64,000 bases of DNA from Planotetraspora mira. Its GTDB lineage: Bacteria > Actinomycetota > Actinomycetes > Streptosporangiales > Streptosporangiaceae. The translations under genes and the position numbers were made by a program. The stretch lies in contig NZ_BOOO01000013.1 of NCBI RefSeq assembly GCF_016863275.1, positions 62,001 through 126,000 on the forward strand, given 5' to 3'. This document shows, one piece after another, positions 33,136 through 42,040 of the stretch. The notes beneath the pieces are model-generated. The model did not search any database and was not told where the DNA came from. It worked only from the letters and a program-made list of their open reading frames with translations. Positions within the stretch are counted from its first letter, which is position 1, and every line of letters starts with the position of its first letter.

Positions 33136-33213
33136 ATGTCCGCCGTCACGGCGTACGAGAAAAGTGTAGCGGTATTCGGGAGCGTCGCGCTCCATCCCGC
33201 GATCAGGTCGTGG

Positions 33214-33810
33214 TCACGTCGCGGAGATCGCCTCGGCCACCTCGCGCGCGGTCGCCGAGTCGGGGCCGGGCTGCGGCACGAACACGGCGGCGCGGTAGTA
33301 GCGCAGCTCACGGATGCTCTCGACGATGTCCGCCAGCGCCCGGTGCCCGCCTTGCTTCTCAGGCGAGGCGAAGTAGACCCGGGGGTACCACCGCCGGGCC
33401 AGTTCCTTGATCGAGGAGACGTCGATCATCCGGTAGTGGAGGAAGGAGTCCACGCCCGGCATGTCCCGCGCGATGAACGAACGGTCCGTCGCGATGGAGT
33501 TGCCGCACAGCGGCGCCTTCTTGGGGTCGGCGATGTGGCCGCGAATGTAGTCGAGCACGATCGACTCGGCCTCGGCGAGCGTCACGCCGCCGGCGAGCGC
33601 CTGGAGGAGCCCCGAGGCGGTGTGCATCTCCCGGACGACGTCCGACATCTGCCCCAGCGACTCCGGCGGGGGCTTGATGACGACATCGACACCCTCGTCC
33701 AGCTGGTTCAGCTCGCCGTCGGTCACCACACAGGCCACCTCGACGAGCGCGTCACGGCCGAGGTCGAGCCCGGTCATCTCACAGTCGATCCAGACCAGCA
33801 GGTCAGTCAT
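33214..33810 (-). CDS. orn: Oligoribonuclease
   Basis: 198 residues, DEDDh exonuclease. Exo I is WIDCEMTG with D9 and E11; [12 protein letters not shown] is the Exo II region; [11 protein letters not shown] holds the Exo III His and Asp. Orn degrades 2-5-nt RNAs and pGpG, the breakdown product of c-di-GMP, and is usually essential or required for normal sporulation in actinomycetes. It is followed on the same strand by tRNA-His, so they may share a transcript. The ATG start has only a weak ribosome-binding site. Confidence 0.95.
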   Translation of the reverse strand: MTDLLVWIDCEMTGLDLGRDALVEVACVVTDGELNQLDEGVDVVIKPPPESLGQMSDVVREMHTASGLLQALAGGVTLAEAESIVLDYIRGHIADPKKAPLCGNSIATDRSFIARDMPGVDSFLHYRMIDVSSIKELARRWYPRVYFASPEKQGGHRALADIVESIRELRYYRAAVFVPQPGPDSATAREVAEAISAT

Positions 33811-33831
33811 GGAACCAGCGTAGTAGTGCGG

Positions 33832-34830
33832 TCACCGGGCTTCGAGCGAGTCCAGCACCCGGTTGAGCACCGATTGGTCGAGATTGTCCGGGACGGACAT
33901 GTAGAGCATGGACGGACGCCGGCCCTGACCCCGGTCCACCAGCACGAACGCGCCCTTCTCCGTCTTCCACTTCCAGCCGTTGGCCGCGGACTCCTTCGAG
34001 AAGTCCATTTCGAACTCGGTCACCCAGGCCTTGTGCCCGCTGACCTCCAGGGCCTCGTCGCGGAGGATCTTCCGCTCGTGCTGGGGCGCGTAGAACAGGG
34101 GCTCATAGCCCACGACCATCGCGGTGACCGTGGTGCGAAGATCCTTAGGCCCGCCGTACGGAAGGACCTGCGGCAGTTGTGCCGCGTAGATCGAGCCGAC
34201 CCAGTCGCCGCCGCTGCCGTCGTAGTTCTGCTGGGACAGGGCGCTGTAGCCGCTCGTCCAGAGCGGGACCTGCGGATTCTCCGGGTTGTTGATCTCGGCG
34301 GACTTGGGCACGCTCCACGGTTCGCCGGGGAAGGCGTAGGACAGCCCCGTCGTCGGGTCGCTGATCCGGTCTCCCGACGGCTGGGGGAGTTCCGTGAGGG
34401 GCGCCGCCGGGGACGGGCTCGGGGGGACGATCGAGTCGAGCGGCGCGCTCGGGACCACCTCGTCGGGCCGGGACGCCGTGATGCCGGAGCGGTTGTTCAC
34501 GAAGATCACCACCGCGCTGATCGCGACGACGACCGCCACCAGGGCGGCGATTCCCCCGACGATCCACGGCCAGACCGGCGCGGGCTTCGGCTGCCGCCCG
34601 AAGGCGGGCGCGGGAAGGGGAGGCTGCCCCAGGTGCCCCCATGCCGGTTGCTCCGTACGCAGCGGCGCTCTCAGCGGCGCGGTCTGGGCCGGCTGGTCAG
34701 GAGGCGGCGCGGCCTCCTGCGTGTAGGTGTCCCGAGGATGCGTCGCATCCGTCCACTGGGAGCCGTCCCACCAACGCAGTTGGGGAGATCCGTATGGGTC
34801 GGGATACCAACCGGCGGGGGTCGTCGTCAT
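33832..34830 (-). CDS. DUF2510 membrane-anchored extracellular protein
   Basis: 332 residues. The N-terminal DUF2510 motif is AGWYPDPYGSPQLRWWDGSQWTD (5-27), followed by a Pro-rich cytosolic stretch, one transmembrane helix (about 85-110) and an extracellular domain of about 200 residues (YAFPGEPWSVPKSAE..., ending VPDNLDQSVLNRVLDSLEAR). DUF2510 modules are thought to bind partners at the membrane. The outer domain is of unknown function. It sits 9 bp after the stop of the pseudokinase gene on the same strand, so the two are likely co-expressed. Confidence 0.85.
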   Translation of the reverse strand: MTTTPAGWYPDPYGSPQLRWWDGSQWTDATHPRDTYTQEAAPPPDQPAQTAPLRAPLRTEQPAWGHLGQPPLPAPAFGRQPKPAPVWPWIVGGIAALVAVVVAISAVVIFVNNRSGITASRPDEVVPSAPLDSIVPPSPSPAAPLTELPQPSGDRISDPTTGLSYAFPGEPWSVPKSAEINNPENPQVPLWTSGYSALSQQNYDGSGGDWVGSIYAAQLPQVLPYGGPKDLRTTVTAMVVGYEPLFYAPQHERKILRDEALEVSGHKAWVTEFEMDFSKESAANGWKWKTEKGAFVLVDRGQGRRPSMLYMSVPDNLDQSVLNRVLDSLEAR

Positions 34831-34839
34831 ATGGCCACA

Positions 34840-36243
34840 CTAGTGAACTTGGCATTTGTACAGAAAACTGGCTTTACCCTGTAGGGCCTTCCCCGAGGCG
34901 GTGGGGGACAGGACACGGAGGGTGGCGGTGCCCTTGAAGTTCGACGACTCCCCGCTGACCTTCCAGTGCAGGGGGAGCTCGACCGAGGTGGAGCCGGAGA
35001 GCACGCGCAGCTGCTGCTCGGCCAGCTTCTGCCCGTCGCTGCGGAGCCAGACGTAACGGATCGAGCCCTCGCCGCCGTTGGTGGTCACCACACCCACGAT
35101 GTTGGCCGTGCCGTCGCACGACAGGGCCTTCTTCGGGCCGCGGACGTCCACCTTCTCGACCGCGACGGCCAGTCCCGGCGACTGGCGCAGCCACAGGATG
35201 CCGGCCGCGATGAGGACCGCGAGCAGGATCGTCCCCGCCCACGCCGTCGCCCGCCGCCGGCCGCGCGGCGTCCTGCGTGATCCCTTCTGCCCGTGCAGCG
35301 TGGCCAGCTGATCCTGTCCGGAGCGCCAGATCCGCTCCGCCGTGTTCCCCGGGTTCTCCGGGTCCTCCGTGGGAACCCCCGGCCCGAAGCGCATCATCAC
35401 GTCGCTCTCCGGCGCGGGCCGCGCCGGCGGTGCCGTACGGGCGGTGCCGGCGCGGTCGGCGTGCAGCAGCGTGACGATCTGGCCGGGATCGGGCGCGGGG
35501 GGCGCGGGAGAGGTCGGGACGTCGGCCGCGGACCACCGGTGCAAGGTCTCCACGAGCCGGTCGCGTGTCGTGAAACCCGGCGGCAGGACGTCGCGGCCGG
35601 CCAGGAGGGTGTCGCGCGCGGAGGCCAGCCCGCCCGCCGAGGCCGCCGCGGCGGCCCGGTCGAAGAGCCGTGCCGCGTCGCCGCCCGCCCAGCTCGCCGA
35701 CAGCGTGCGGGCGAGCGCCGCCCAGGCGGCGATGTCACGCTCCACAGGTGGCGACTCTCCGCGCACCGCCGCCAGCAGGCCGCGCTCCGCGAGCATCGCC
35801 GAGCCGTCCTCGGCGATCACCACCGTGCCGGGGTGCAGGGCGCCGTGGGTGAGTCCCGCGGCGTGCAGGGACAGCAGGGCCTGGGCGATCTCGACGAGGA
35901 TCGTTCCCGCGCTGCCGGAGTCCGGCCCCCCGCCGCCGGCGAGGAGGTCGGCGACCGTCGGCATCGCTCTGCGGGAGGTGATCAGCCAGACCTCGCCCCG
36001 CGCGGTGACGAGATCGGCGACGGGAAGGAGCGAGGACAGGCCGCTCCGCAGGAGCCGCCGGTCGGCGCTCACCGCGGAGACGAGCCGCTCTCTGGCGTCC
36101 GGCGCGGCCACCGCCCGGGGGTCGAGCCTCAGGACCCCGGACGGCACGCCGTCAGGTGAGATCGCGTCGTTCCAGGTGCCGAGCTCGCTGATCCGCGTCC
36201 GGCCGGTGAGCCGGTACCCCGAGATGGTCGCGCCGTCGTGCAT
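34840..36243 (-). CDS. Membrane-anchored Ser/Thr pseudokinase
   Basis: 467 residues. The first 250 residues follow a protein-kinase outline (N-lobe, DLVTARGEVWLITSRR hinge, LLSLHAAGLTHGALHPGTVVI at the catalytic loop), but the HRD Asp is missing (HGA), as are the loop Lys and Asn and a DFG motif. It cannot transfer phosphate in the normal way. A Pro-rich linker, one transmembrane helix (about 330-350) and an extracellular beta-rich domain of about 110 residues with Cys near both ends (LSCDG and LYKCQVH) follow. It lies between the DUF2510 gene and the active kinase gene on the same strand, so it may be a decoy, scaffold or receptor for that kinase. Confidence 0.75.
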   Translation of the reverse strand: MHDGATISGYRLTGRTRISELGTWNDAISPDGVPSGVLRLDPRAVAAPDARERLVSAVSADRRLLRSGLSSLLPVADLVTARGEVWLITSRRAMPTVADLLAGGGGPDSGSAGTILVEIAQALLSLHAAGLTHGALHPGTVVIAEDGSAMLAERGLLAAVRGESPPVERDIAAWAALARTLSASWAGGDAARLFDRAAAAASAGGLASARDTLLAGRDVLPPGFTTRDRLVETLHRWSAADVPTSPAPPAPDPGQIVTLLHADRAGTARTAPPARPAPESDVMMRFGPGVPTEDPENPGNTAERIWRSGQDQLATLHGQKGSRRTPRGRRRATAWAGTILLAVLIAAGILWLRQSPGLAVAVEKVDVRGPKKALSCDGTANIVGVVTTNGGEGSIRYVWLRSDGQKLAEQQLRVLSGSTSVELPLHWKVSGESSNFKGTATLRVLSPTASGKALQGKASFLYKCQVH

Positions 36244-36284
36244 TTACCGCCGCCTCCGATGCCTTCCGGCAATCCCCTTCGCCG

Positions 36285-38075
36285 TCAGTGTGACGGAAAC
36301 AGGCCGATTCTGATCAGGACTGCCGTGAGAACGCCTGTCGGCACATCGCGCGGATCCTGCGAAGGCGGCTCGTCGTTCCCCGGCGACTCTCCGGTCCTGG
36401 GCGGAGCCTCGGTGCCGGGCGTCTGCGGGATGCCTCCCGTCGTGTCCGTCGGCTTCGTGGGCTCGTCGGTTGTGGGCTTGGTGGGCTCCCCGGACGGCTC
36501 GTTCGTGCCTGGGCTTTCCGTGCCTGGGCTTTCCGTACCGGGGCTCTCCGTGCCGGGATCCGTGCCGGGATCCGTGCCGGGATCCGTGCCGGGATCTGTG
36601 CCTGGGTCCGTGCCTGGGTCCGTGCCTGGGTCCGTGCCTGGGTCCGTGCCCGGGTCTGTGCCTGGGTCCGTGCCCGGATCTGTGCCCGGGTCGGCAGGGG
36701 GATTGCCGGGGTTGCCACCCGGCGGGTTCACGGGTGGGTCACCCGGGTCGGCGGGTGGGTTGCCGGGGTTGCCACCCGGTGGGTTCGCAGGCGGGTTCGC
36801 GGGCGGGTTCGCCGGGTTCCCCGGCGGGTCGGCGGGGGGATTGCCCGGCGGGTTCGCGGGTGGGTTGACGCCCGGGTTGCCGGGAGGCTGCGGCACCACT
36901 CCGGGATCGGGGCTCGGCGTCTCCTCGGGCTCGTCTGTGACCGTCTCCTCGGGCGTGACGGGTTCGTCAGTGGTCTCGGTGCCGGCTCCGGGAGCGGCGG
37001 GCGACTCGGCCACCGCGCCCGCCTGAAGTTTCGTCCCGTTGGTGATGGATCCGACCAGCACCGCGCCGCCCGTGGCGACGACGACCGCGCCCGCCAGTGA
37101 CAGGCCGACCTTCATGCCCGTCTTGCTCAGCAGGCTCTTGCCCCTGCCCAGCCTGGTCTCGGCGAGTGACGTGCCGACCTCGGGCGCCGCGTCGGTCAGC
37201 GGGAAGAACGGAAGCAGCAGCCCGGCGAGGACGGCCAGGCGCCGCCGGCCCTTCTCCTCCCATTCCGGGCCGTACGCGTCGTGCGCGACGAACTCGAGCT
37301 CGTTGACGAACGCCTCGGCGTTCTGGGGACGGTCGGCCGCGTGCTTGGCCATGCCGCGCTCGATGAGCCCGCGCAGCGGGGCCGGCACCTCCTCCACCGG
37401 GGGAGGCGTGATCCGGTGCTGACGGGCGAGGGCGGCCATGTTCTGCGCCCGGAAGGGGCGGGTGCCGGTGAGGCACTCGAAGAAGACGACGGTGGCGGCG
37501 TAGACGTCCGTCGCCGGGCTCGCCGGCGCGCCCGACCACTGCTCGGGCGCCATGTACGGAGGCGTGCCGCTCGTGGTCGTGCCCTCTCCGGCGCGTGCCG
37601 CGATGCCGAAGTCGACCAGCTTGCTCGTGCCGTCGGCCTCGATCATGATGTTCTCGGGCTTGTAGTCCCGGTGGACCATGTCGGCGGCGTGTACGGCGGC
37701 CAGCCCGAACAGGGAGCCCTTCAGGACGGCCAGTGCCGCCTCCGGGCCGGTGGGGCCCTGCGACCGGAGCATGACGCGCAGCGAGACGCCGTCGATCAGC
37801 TCCATGACGATGGCGGCGCCCTGTGGCGTCTCCAGGTACTCGTAGAAGCGGGCGGCGTGCGGGCTGGGCGGCATCGTCGCGAGCAGGCGCGCCTCGTGCC
37901 GGAACCTCGCGACGAAGTCGAGGTCGGTCAGGAGCGTGTCGGACAGGTACTTGATCGCTACTAGGATGTCGTTGGCATCGTGTCGTGCGAGCACGACTCG
38001 TCCGGTGGCCCCAGTGCCGAGCTCTCGCATCTCGGTGTAGCCGGGGACGAACCAGGTGCCCGTGTGGCCGTACAT
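36285..38075 (-). CDS. Receptor-like Ser/Thr protein kinase with Pro-Gly-Thr-Asp extracellular tail
   Basis: 596 residues. Kinase motifs are complete: VAIK (K42), HRDYKPEN (H135-N142), DFG (155-157), GTPPYMAPEQ. A transmembrane helix lies near 310-332. The outside part is made of low-complexity repeats: PPANPPG-type, then about a dozen PGTD units and three SPGTE units. There is no PASTA domain. Such tails may cross the wall or carry glycans. It is flanked by a pseudokinase on each side, one (38215-39141) clearly paralogous over the kinase domain. Ligand unknown. Confidence 0.9.
   Translation of the reverse strand: MYGHTGTWFVPGYTEMRELGTGATGRVVLARHDANDILVAIKYLSDTLLTDLDFVARFRHEARLLATMPPSPHAARFYEYLETPQGAAIVMELIDGVSLRVMLRSQGPTGPEAALAVLKGSLFGLAAVHAADMVHRDYKPENIMIEADGTSKLVDFGIAARAGEGTTTSGTPPYMAPEQWSGAPASPATDVYAATVVFFECLTGTRPFRAQNMAALARQHRITPPPVEEVPAPLRGLIERGMAKHAADRPQNAEAFVNELEFVAHDAYGPEWEEKGRRRLAVLAGLLLPFFPLTDAAPEVGTSLAETRLGRGKSLLSKTGMKVGLSLAGAVVVATGGAVLVGSITNGTKLQAGAVAESPAAPGAGTETTDEPVTPEETVTDEPEETPSPDPGVVPQPPGNPGVNPPANPPGNPPADPPGNPANPPANPPANPPGGNPGNPPADPGDPPVNPPGGNPGNPPADPGTDPGTDPGTDPGTDPGTDPGTDPGTDPGTDPGTDPGTDPGTDPGTESPGTESPGTESPGTNEPSGEPTKPTTDEPTKPTDTTGGIPQTPGTEAPPRTGESPGNDEPPSQDPRDVPTGVLTAVLIRIGLFPSH
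36507..36690 (-). repeat. Coding microsatellite: 12- and 15-bp units
   Basis: The DNA for PGTD repeats (12-bp units such as GGGTCCGTGCCT and GGGATCCGTGCC) and for SPGTE repeats (15-bp units) runs head to tail. Copy number probably changes by slippage, altering the length of the kinase outer stalk. Confidence 0.85.
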
Positions 38076-38117
38076 ACGGTCTCCTCATCGCCCGGGCCCC
38101 CGCCGGAACCGAGCTTA

Positions 38118-38131
38118 ATGACGGCCGTCAT
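38118..38131. promoter_or_regulatory. Palindrome upstream of the kinase gene
   Basis: ATGACGGCCGTCAT is a perfect 14-bp palindrome, 43 bp before the active kinase start. It may be an operator; no regulator is identified. Confidence 0.4.
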
Positions 38132-38180
38132 CAGTGATACGAAAAGTCATGAAACAGTCGTGGATGGCTGTCAAATAGTC

Positions 38181-38217
38181 TGAACGTTGCGTAACCGACT
38201 AATTACGCAACTGTTCA
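38181..38217 (-). terminator. Hairpin overlapping the pseudokinase stop codon
   Basis: TGAAC-GTTGCGTAA (38181-38194) pairs with TTACGCAAC-T-GTTCA (38203-38217), giving 14 pairs with one bulge and an 8-base loop. It includes the stop codon of the upstream pseudokinase gene and probably ends its transcript. An operator role for the kinase promoter is also possible. Confidence 0.6.
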
Positions 38218-39141
38218 GTCGGTTCGAGAGTGCCGCGCGGGCGCCTTCCCGAAGCGGTTCCGCCTGACGGCCGCCGCCATGGTGCGCAGGACCCCCGGCG
38301 GCCGGTCGAGGGGCGGCCGGTTGAGCGGGAAGGTGGGGGCCAGCGGCGCGGCCAGGTCGGCCACCGCCCGCCTGCCCCGCTGCTCCCACGCCGCGCCGCA
38401 CGCCGCGGACGCGACCTCGTCGAGTTCCGCGACGAACATCGCGGCGCTCGGGGGGCGCAGCTCGGGATCCCCGGCCAGCCCCCGCTCGACCAGATCGCGC
38501 AGCGGTACCGGGACCTGCCTGGACGCCGCGTGCGAACGCCGTCCGCCAGGGAGGCGGCCGGTGAGGCATTCGCGGAGCACGGCGGTCGCGGCATACATGT
38601 CGGAGGCGGCCGACGCCGGCTTTCCCGCCCGCACCTCGGGAGCGAGATAGGCGGGCGTCCCGGTGCGTACGGCCAGGCCGAAGCCGACGAGCTTGCTCGC
38701 CCCGTCGCCCTGGACGAGCACGTGCTCGGGCTTGTGGTCGCCGTGGACGACGCCCGCCTCGTGGGCCGCCGCGAGGCCGAGCAGCGAGTCCTTGAACAGC
38801 ACCAGGGCGGCGCGCGGCGCGATCGGGGACTCCTCGCGGAGCACCGCCCGGAGCGAGGCCCCGTTGACCGGCTCCATGACGACCGCCGCGCCGTGCGGCC
38901 CGTCGGCGTACTCGTGCACCCGGGCCACGTGGGGGTCGTCGAGATCCGCCAGGAGCCGGAAGTCCGCGCGGAACCGTTCGGCGAAGCCGGGTTCCGTGCG
39001 CGTCTCCTCCGGCAGGTACCGGATGGCGACGTGGGAGCCCGACGTCTCCTCGACGGCCAGGACGACGCGGCCGTCATCCCCCGATCCGAGCGCGCGCACC
39101 TCGGCGTATCCGGGTACCCGCCACTCGCCGGGGACGGTCAT
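38215..39141 (-). CDS. Ser/Thr pseudokinase, paralogue of the adjacent kinase
   Basis: 308 residues, colinear with the kinase domain of the gene at 36285-38075 (same GY.E.R.LG.G..GRVVLA opening, same spacing). Four key places differ: VAIK has Arg (R41), HRD is H133-G134-D135, the catalytic-loop Asn is His (H140), and DFG is G153-F-G. ATP-metal binding is therefore unlikely. No membrane helix is obvious; the C-terminus is basic. ATG 39141 follows AGGAG by 6 bases; longer readings lack kinase similarity. It probably arose by duplication and may control or titrate the active paralogue. Confidence 0.85.
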   Translation of the reverse strand: MTVPGEWRVPGYAEVRALGSGDDGRVVLAVEETSGSHVAIRYLPEETRTEPGFAERFRADFRLLADLDDPHVARVHEYADGPHGAAVVMEPVNGASLRAVLREESPIAPRAALVLFKDSLLGLAAAHEAGVVHGDHKPEHVLVQGDGASKLVGFGLAVRTGTPAYLAPEVRAGKPASAASDMYAATAVLRECLTGRLPGGRRSHAASRQVPVPLRDLVERGLAGDPELRPPSAAMFVAELDEVASAACGAAWEQRGRRAVADLAAPLAPTFPLNRPPLDRPPGVLRTMAAAVRRNRFGKAPARHSRTD

Positions 39142-39233
39142 GCGCACTCCTGCGGTGAGCGGGGCCGCCCATGGGGCGAGGCCCATCCGATCAAACGGGA
39201 CGCCCAAAGTGTGACGAATTAGGGGGATCCCCG

Positions 39234-39872
39234 CTATCCCCTCTTCCAGATATGCCGCGGAACAGTCACGCCGGGAGTCAGGCGGGGGTCGGGCAGCGGC
39301 TCGCCCCAGGAGACGTTCAGCGGTAGCACGCCCGCCCATACCGGCAGGTCGTAGTCCTCCTCGTCGTCCACCGGCGGGCCCTGCCGCACCTTCACGGAGG
39401 CCTCCTCCAGAGACAGGGCGAGGACGGCGGTCGCCGCGAGTTCCTTCCTGGTGGGGAGGCGGACGACGTCCCACTGGCCGGGGGCGAGTTGCTCGGTGAC
39501 GGCACGGAGGCCGTCGAGATGCTCGTCCGGGTCGTCCACGCGGCGGGGCCGGCCGTAGATCATCGCGGAGCGGTAGTTCACCGAATGGTGGAAGGCGGAA
39601 CGGGCCAGCACGATGCCGTCGAGATGGGTGACGGTGACGCACACCGGCTCGGTGGTCCCCGCCCTGAGCGACGAGGCGCCGGTTGAGCCGTGCAGGTAGA
39701 GCGTGTCGCCGATCCGCCCGTAGCCGGTGGGGATCACCATCGGCGTCCCGTCGACGATCACGCCGAGATGGCAGATCAACCCGGCGTCGAGCACGGCGTA
39801 CAGGTCGGCGCGGTCGGTCCGGGCGCGTTCCTTGCCCCGGTTCAGGGTCGTGCGGGCGGTGGTGGAGAGCAT
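39234..39872 (-). CDS. Pyridoxamine 5'-phosphate oxidase-like flavin-binding protein
   Basis: 212 residues with the split-barrel FMN pattern of the PNPOx-like/NimA group: LICHLGVIVDGTPMVIPTGY, DTLYLHGSTGASSL, VCVTVTHLDGIVLARSAFHHSVNYRSAMIYG. NimA-like members reduce nitro compounds or bind heme or FMN; true PNPOx motifs for PLP synthesis are not visible. It is divergent from a MocR-type regulator with 68 bp between starts, the usual layout for a target gene under MocR control. Confidence 0.85.
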   Translation of the reverse strand: MLSTTARTTLNRGKERARTDRADLYAVLDAGLICHLGVIVDGTPMVIPTGYGRIGDTLYLHGSTGASSLRAGTTEPVCVTVTHLDGIVLARSAFHHSVNYRSAMIYGRPRRVDDPDEHLDGLRAVTEQLAPGQWDVVRLPTRKELAATAVLALSLEEASVKVRQGPPVDDEEDYDLPVWAGVLPLNVSWGEPLPDPRLTPGVTVPRHIWKRG

Positions 39873-39890
39873 GCCCGTTAAGTTAGATGA

Positions 39891-39917
39891 AAGTGGACTG
39901 GTGAAACACATCCACTT
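39891..39917. promoter_or_regulatory. Inverted repeat for the MocR-type regulator
   Basis: AAGTGGA (39891-39897) and TCCACTT (39911-39917), 13 bp apart, lie between the divergent PNPOx-like and MocR genes. This is the expected site for the regulator encoded at 39941. Confidence 0.6.
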
Positions 39918-39940
39918 CGAGCGACTTATGGGAGACCACT

Positions 39941-41353
39941 TTGCGCACCGACATCGACCTTCCGCTGGTCGTGGACCGGACCGCACCGGTGCCGCTCGTC
40001 GTGCAGATCGGCGATCAGTTGCGGGAGGCGATGCGGAGCGGGGCGCTGAAGTCGGGAGAGCGGCTGCCGTCGAGCCGCGCGCTCGCCGGCCTGCTCGGCG
40101 TGAGCCGTACCGTGGTCACCGACGCCTTCCAGCAGCTTTACGCGGAGGGCTGGCTCGACGGGCGGCACGGGTCGGGCACCTACGTGGCCGCTTCCGGGGA
40201 CGGCTCTGCCATGGGACGAGAAGCCGCGGTCCAGGGGTGGACCGGGGGAGAGCGCGCACGGACGGAGGACGACCCGGTCGCGCGCGAACCCGTGCCCGAT
40301 CGCGACGCGGCGGGGGTCGTGGATCTGCGGCCGGGACGACCGTGGGTCTTCGGATACGACCCGGCGGCGTGGCGGCGTGCCTGGCGCAGTGCGGGAGAGC
40401 TCGCGCCCACCGACAGGCCCGACCCCTACGGGCACGCCGAGCTGCGCGAACTGCTGGCCGAGCACCTCCGCCGGGCGAGGGCCGTGCCCACGGGCCCCAG
40501 GAACGTCATGGTCACCAGGGGGACGGGCAACGGGCTCGACCTCATCGCGGCCACGCTCGTCCGGCCGGGCGCAAGAGCGGGCGTGGAGGAGCCCGGTTAC
40601 CGGGTCGCCCGCAACGTGTTCGCCGCGAGGGGAGCGGAGATCGTGCCGTGCCCGGTCGACGGCCAGGGGGTGGTCGTCGAGGCGCTGCCCGACGACCTGG
40701 AGGTGCTCTATACGACGCCCGCGCACCAGTATCCGGTGGGCGGCAGGCTGTCCATCCCGCGCAGAGAGCGGCTGCTCACATGGGCCCGCCGTACGGGGGC
40801 GATCGTCGTCGAGGACGACTACGACGCCGAGTTCCGCTACGACGTCGCCCCGTTGCCCGCGCTCCACGGCATGGACCCCGAGCGCGTCGTGCTCCTCGGA
40901 ACGCTCTCGAAGTCGCTCAGTCCCGACGTCGGGCTCGGGTGGCTGGTCGCGTCCGAAGCGCTGCTGGCCGCCGTCGCCCGCCGCAGGGACGAGTTGGCCG
41001 ACAGGACGCCCGGGCCCGTGCAGAAGGCCGTCGCGACCCTGCTGGAGCGGGGCGACCTCGACAGGCACCTGCGCAGGATGCGGCTCGAGTACGCCCGGCG
41101 CCGCGCGGCCATCGTCGAGGCGCTCGGCCCGCTCGTCCAGGGGGACACCGCGGGCCTGCACGTGATGATCGAGCTGCCGGAGGCGGTCGTGCCCGACCTC
41201 GTCAAGAGGGCGGAGGAGCGCGGCGTCCTCCTGGACACGACCGAACGGCATCACCACGGGCCGCCGCGGGTCCACGGCCTCGTTCTCGGGTACGGCTACG
41301 CGTCCCTCGCCGACGTGAAGCGCGGCTGTGCCGTGATCAGAGACCTGCTCTAG
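39941..41353 (+). CDS. MocR-type GntR regulator with PLP aminotransferase domain
   Basis: 470 residues. The N-terminal GntR helix-turn-helix (VQIGDQLREAMRSGALKSGERLPSSRALAGLLGVSRTVV..) covers about 20-85. A linker leads to a fold-type I aminotransferase domain with DDYDAEFRYD and the PLP lysine K324 in LGTLSKSLSP. Proteins of this class (PdxR, TauR, GabR) sense PLP or PLP-amino acid adducts. The start TTG 39941 follows GGGAG by 7 bases; no in-frame ATG is near. The divergent PNPOx-like gene suggests a B6-linked or amine-linked response. Confidence 0.9.
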   Translation: MRTDIDLPLVVDRTAPVPLVVQIGDQLREAMRSGALKSGERLPSSRALAGLLGVSRTVVTDAFQQLYAEGWLDGRHGSGTYVAASGDGSAMGREAAVQGWTGGERARTEDDPVAREPVPDRDAAGVVDLRPGRPWVFGYDPAAWRRAWRSAGELAPTDRPDPYGHAELRELLAEHLRRARAVPTGPRNVMVTRGTGNGLDLIAATLVRPGARAGVEEPGYRVARNVFAARGAEIVPCPVDGQGVVVEALPDDLEVLYTTPAHQYPVGGRLSIPRRERLLTWARRTGAIVVEDDYDAEFRYDVAPLPALHGMDPERVVLLGTLSKSLSPDVGLGWLVASEALLAAVARRRDELADRTPGPVQKAVATLLERGDLDRHLRRMRLEYARRRAAIVEALGPLVQGDTAGLHVMIELPEAVVPDLVKRAEERGVLLDTTERHHHGPPRVHGLVLGYGYASLADVKRGCAVIRDLL

Positions 41354-41952
41354 ATCACGCGCTCCAGCACCCGGAAATCCTCGCGTGGGCGGGGAACCGA
41401 GAAATCGGGAGACTCGTCCCCGATGATCCGGGAGATGTCGATCGAGCCCGGGTCTCCCTCACTTGTCCCCGGCACCTGGGAGTGGCCGAAGTGTCCGCCG
41501 CGCGCCCAGATACGGCCGCTGCGGGCACTCACGAGTGACTGCGGGAACGCCTGGGGCGGGCCCGCAGGCCAGCGACGGGGGATGTCCCACGAGTCGAGCC
41601 ACGCCAGGATCTCGTCGAGACCGTCCAGCTTCGTGTCGGTGAACGGCTCGTGCGCCGAGCCGATCACCCGGATCTGCACGCAGACCCGTCCGTTGCGTCC
41701 ACGGTCGCCCGCCAGTCCACAGGCCGCCCTCGTGATCGGCAGGAGTTGCGCCGTCTCTCCTGTCACCGGGTTCCATACCAGGTGAGGGGGCCGTTTGAGC
41801 TGGATGAGCCGCTGGGCGACCGACCGTGCGGAGACCCCGTGAGGGTCGGCGGGCCAGATGAACCAGACAGCCCGGGGAGCTCCGCCGATCATCGGTCCGG
41901 AGTCCTCGGAGGAGGGATTCAGGCTGGCGCCAGGAAGCCATGCTTGGGCCAC
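41350..41952 (-). CDS. Hypothetical protein with amidase/PGRP-like traces
   Basis: 200 residues, no signal peptide. WFIWPADPHGVSARSVAQRL and ARGGHFGHSQVPGTSEGDPGSIDIS recall the N-acetylmuramoyl-L-alanine amidase (PGRP) fold, where GHSQ and the following Pro/Gly block lie in the active site. Full zinc ligands are not evident. GTG 41952 follows GGGGG by 4-5 bases. The gene is convergent with the MocR gene and overlaps it by 4 bases at their stop codons (CTAG). It may be a phage-type or cargo-protein relic, but nothing else supports that. Confidence 0.6.
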   Translation of the reverse strand: MAQAWLPGASLNPSSEDSGPMIGGAPRAVWFIWPADPHGVSARSVAQRLIQLKRPPHLVWNPVTGETAQLLPITRAACGLAGDRGRNGRVCVQIRVIGSAHEPFTDTKLDGLDEILAWLDSWDIPRRWPAGPPQAFPQSLVSARSGRIWARGGHFGHSQVPGTSEGDPGSIDISRIIGDESPDFSVPRPREDFRVLERVI

Positions 41953-42040
41953 AATGCCCCCTAAGATCCTCGGTCGCGTGTTTCCTCCCCTTTCGCGCTC
42001 CGGCTGACACCTCGTGAATCGTGATTGTTACCGGCGGGGA

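Noticed and set aside
36238-37026. Plus-strand frame with PGSVPGSVPG repeats
   Set aside because: It is the antisense image of the PGTD repeats in the kinase stalk, with no promoter or ribosome-binding site.
41350-41952. Phage lysin gene
   Set aside because: Only weak amidase-like sequence, no holin, capsid or integrase nearby.
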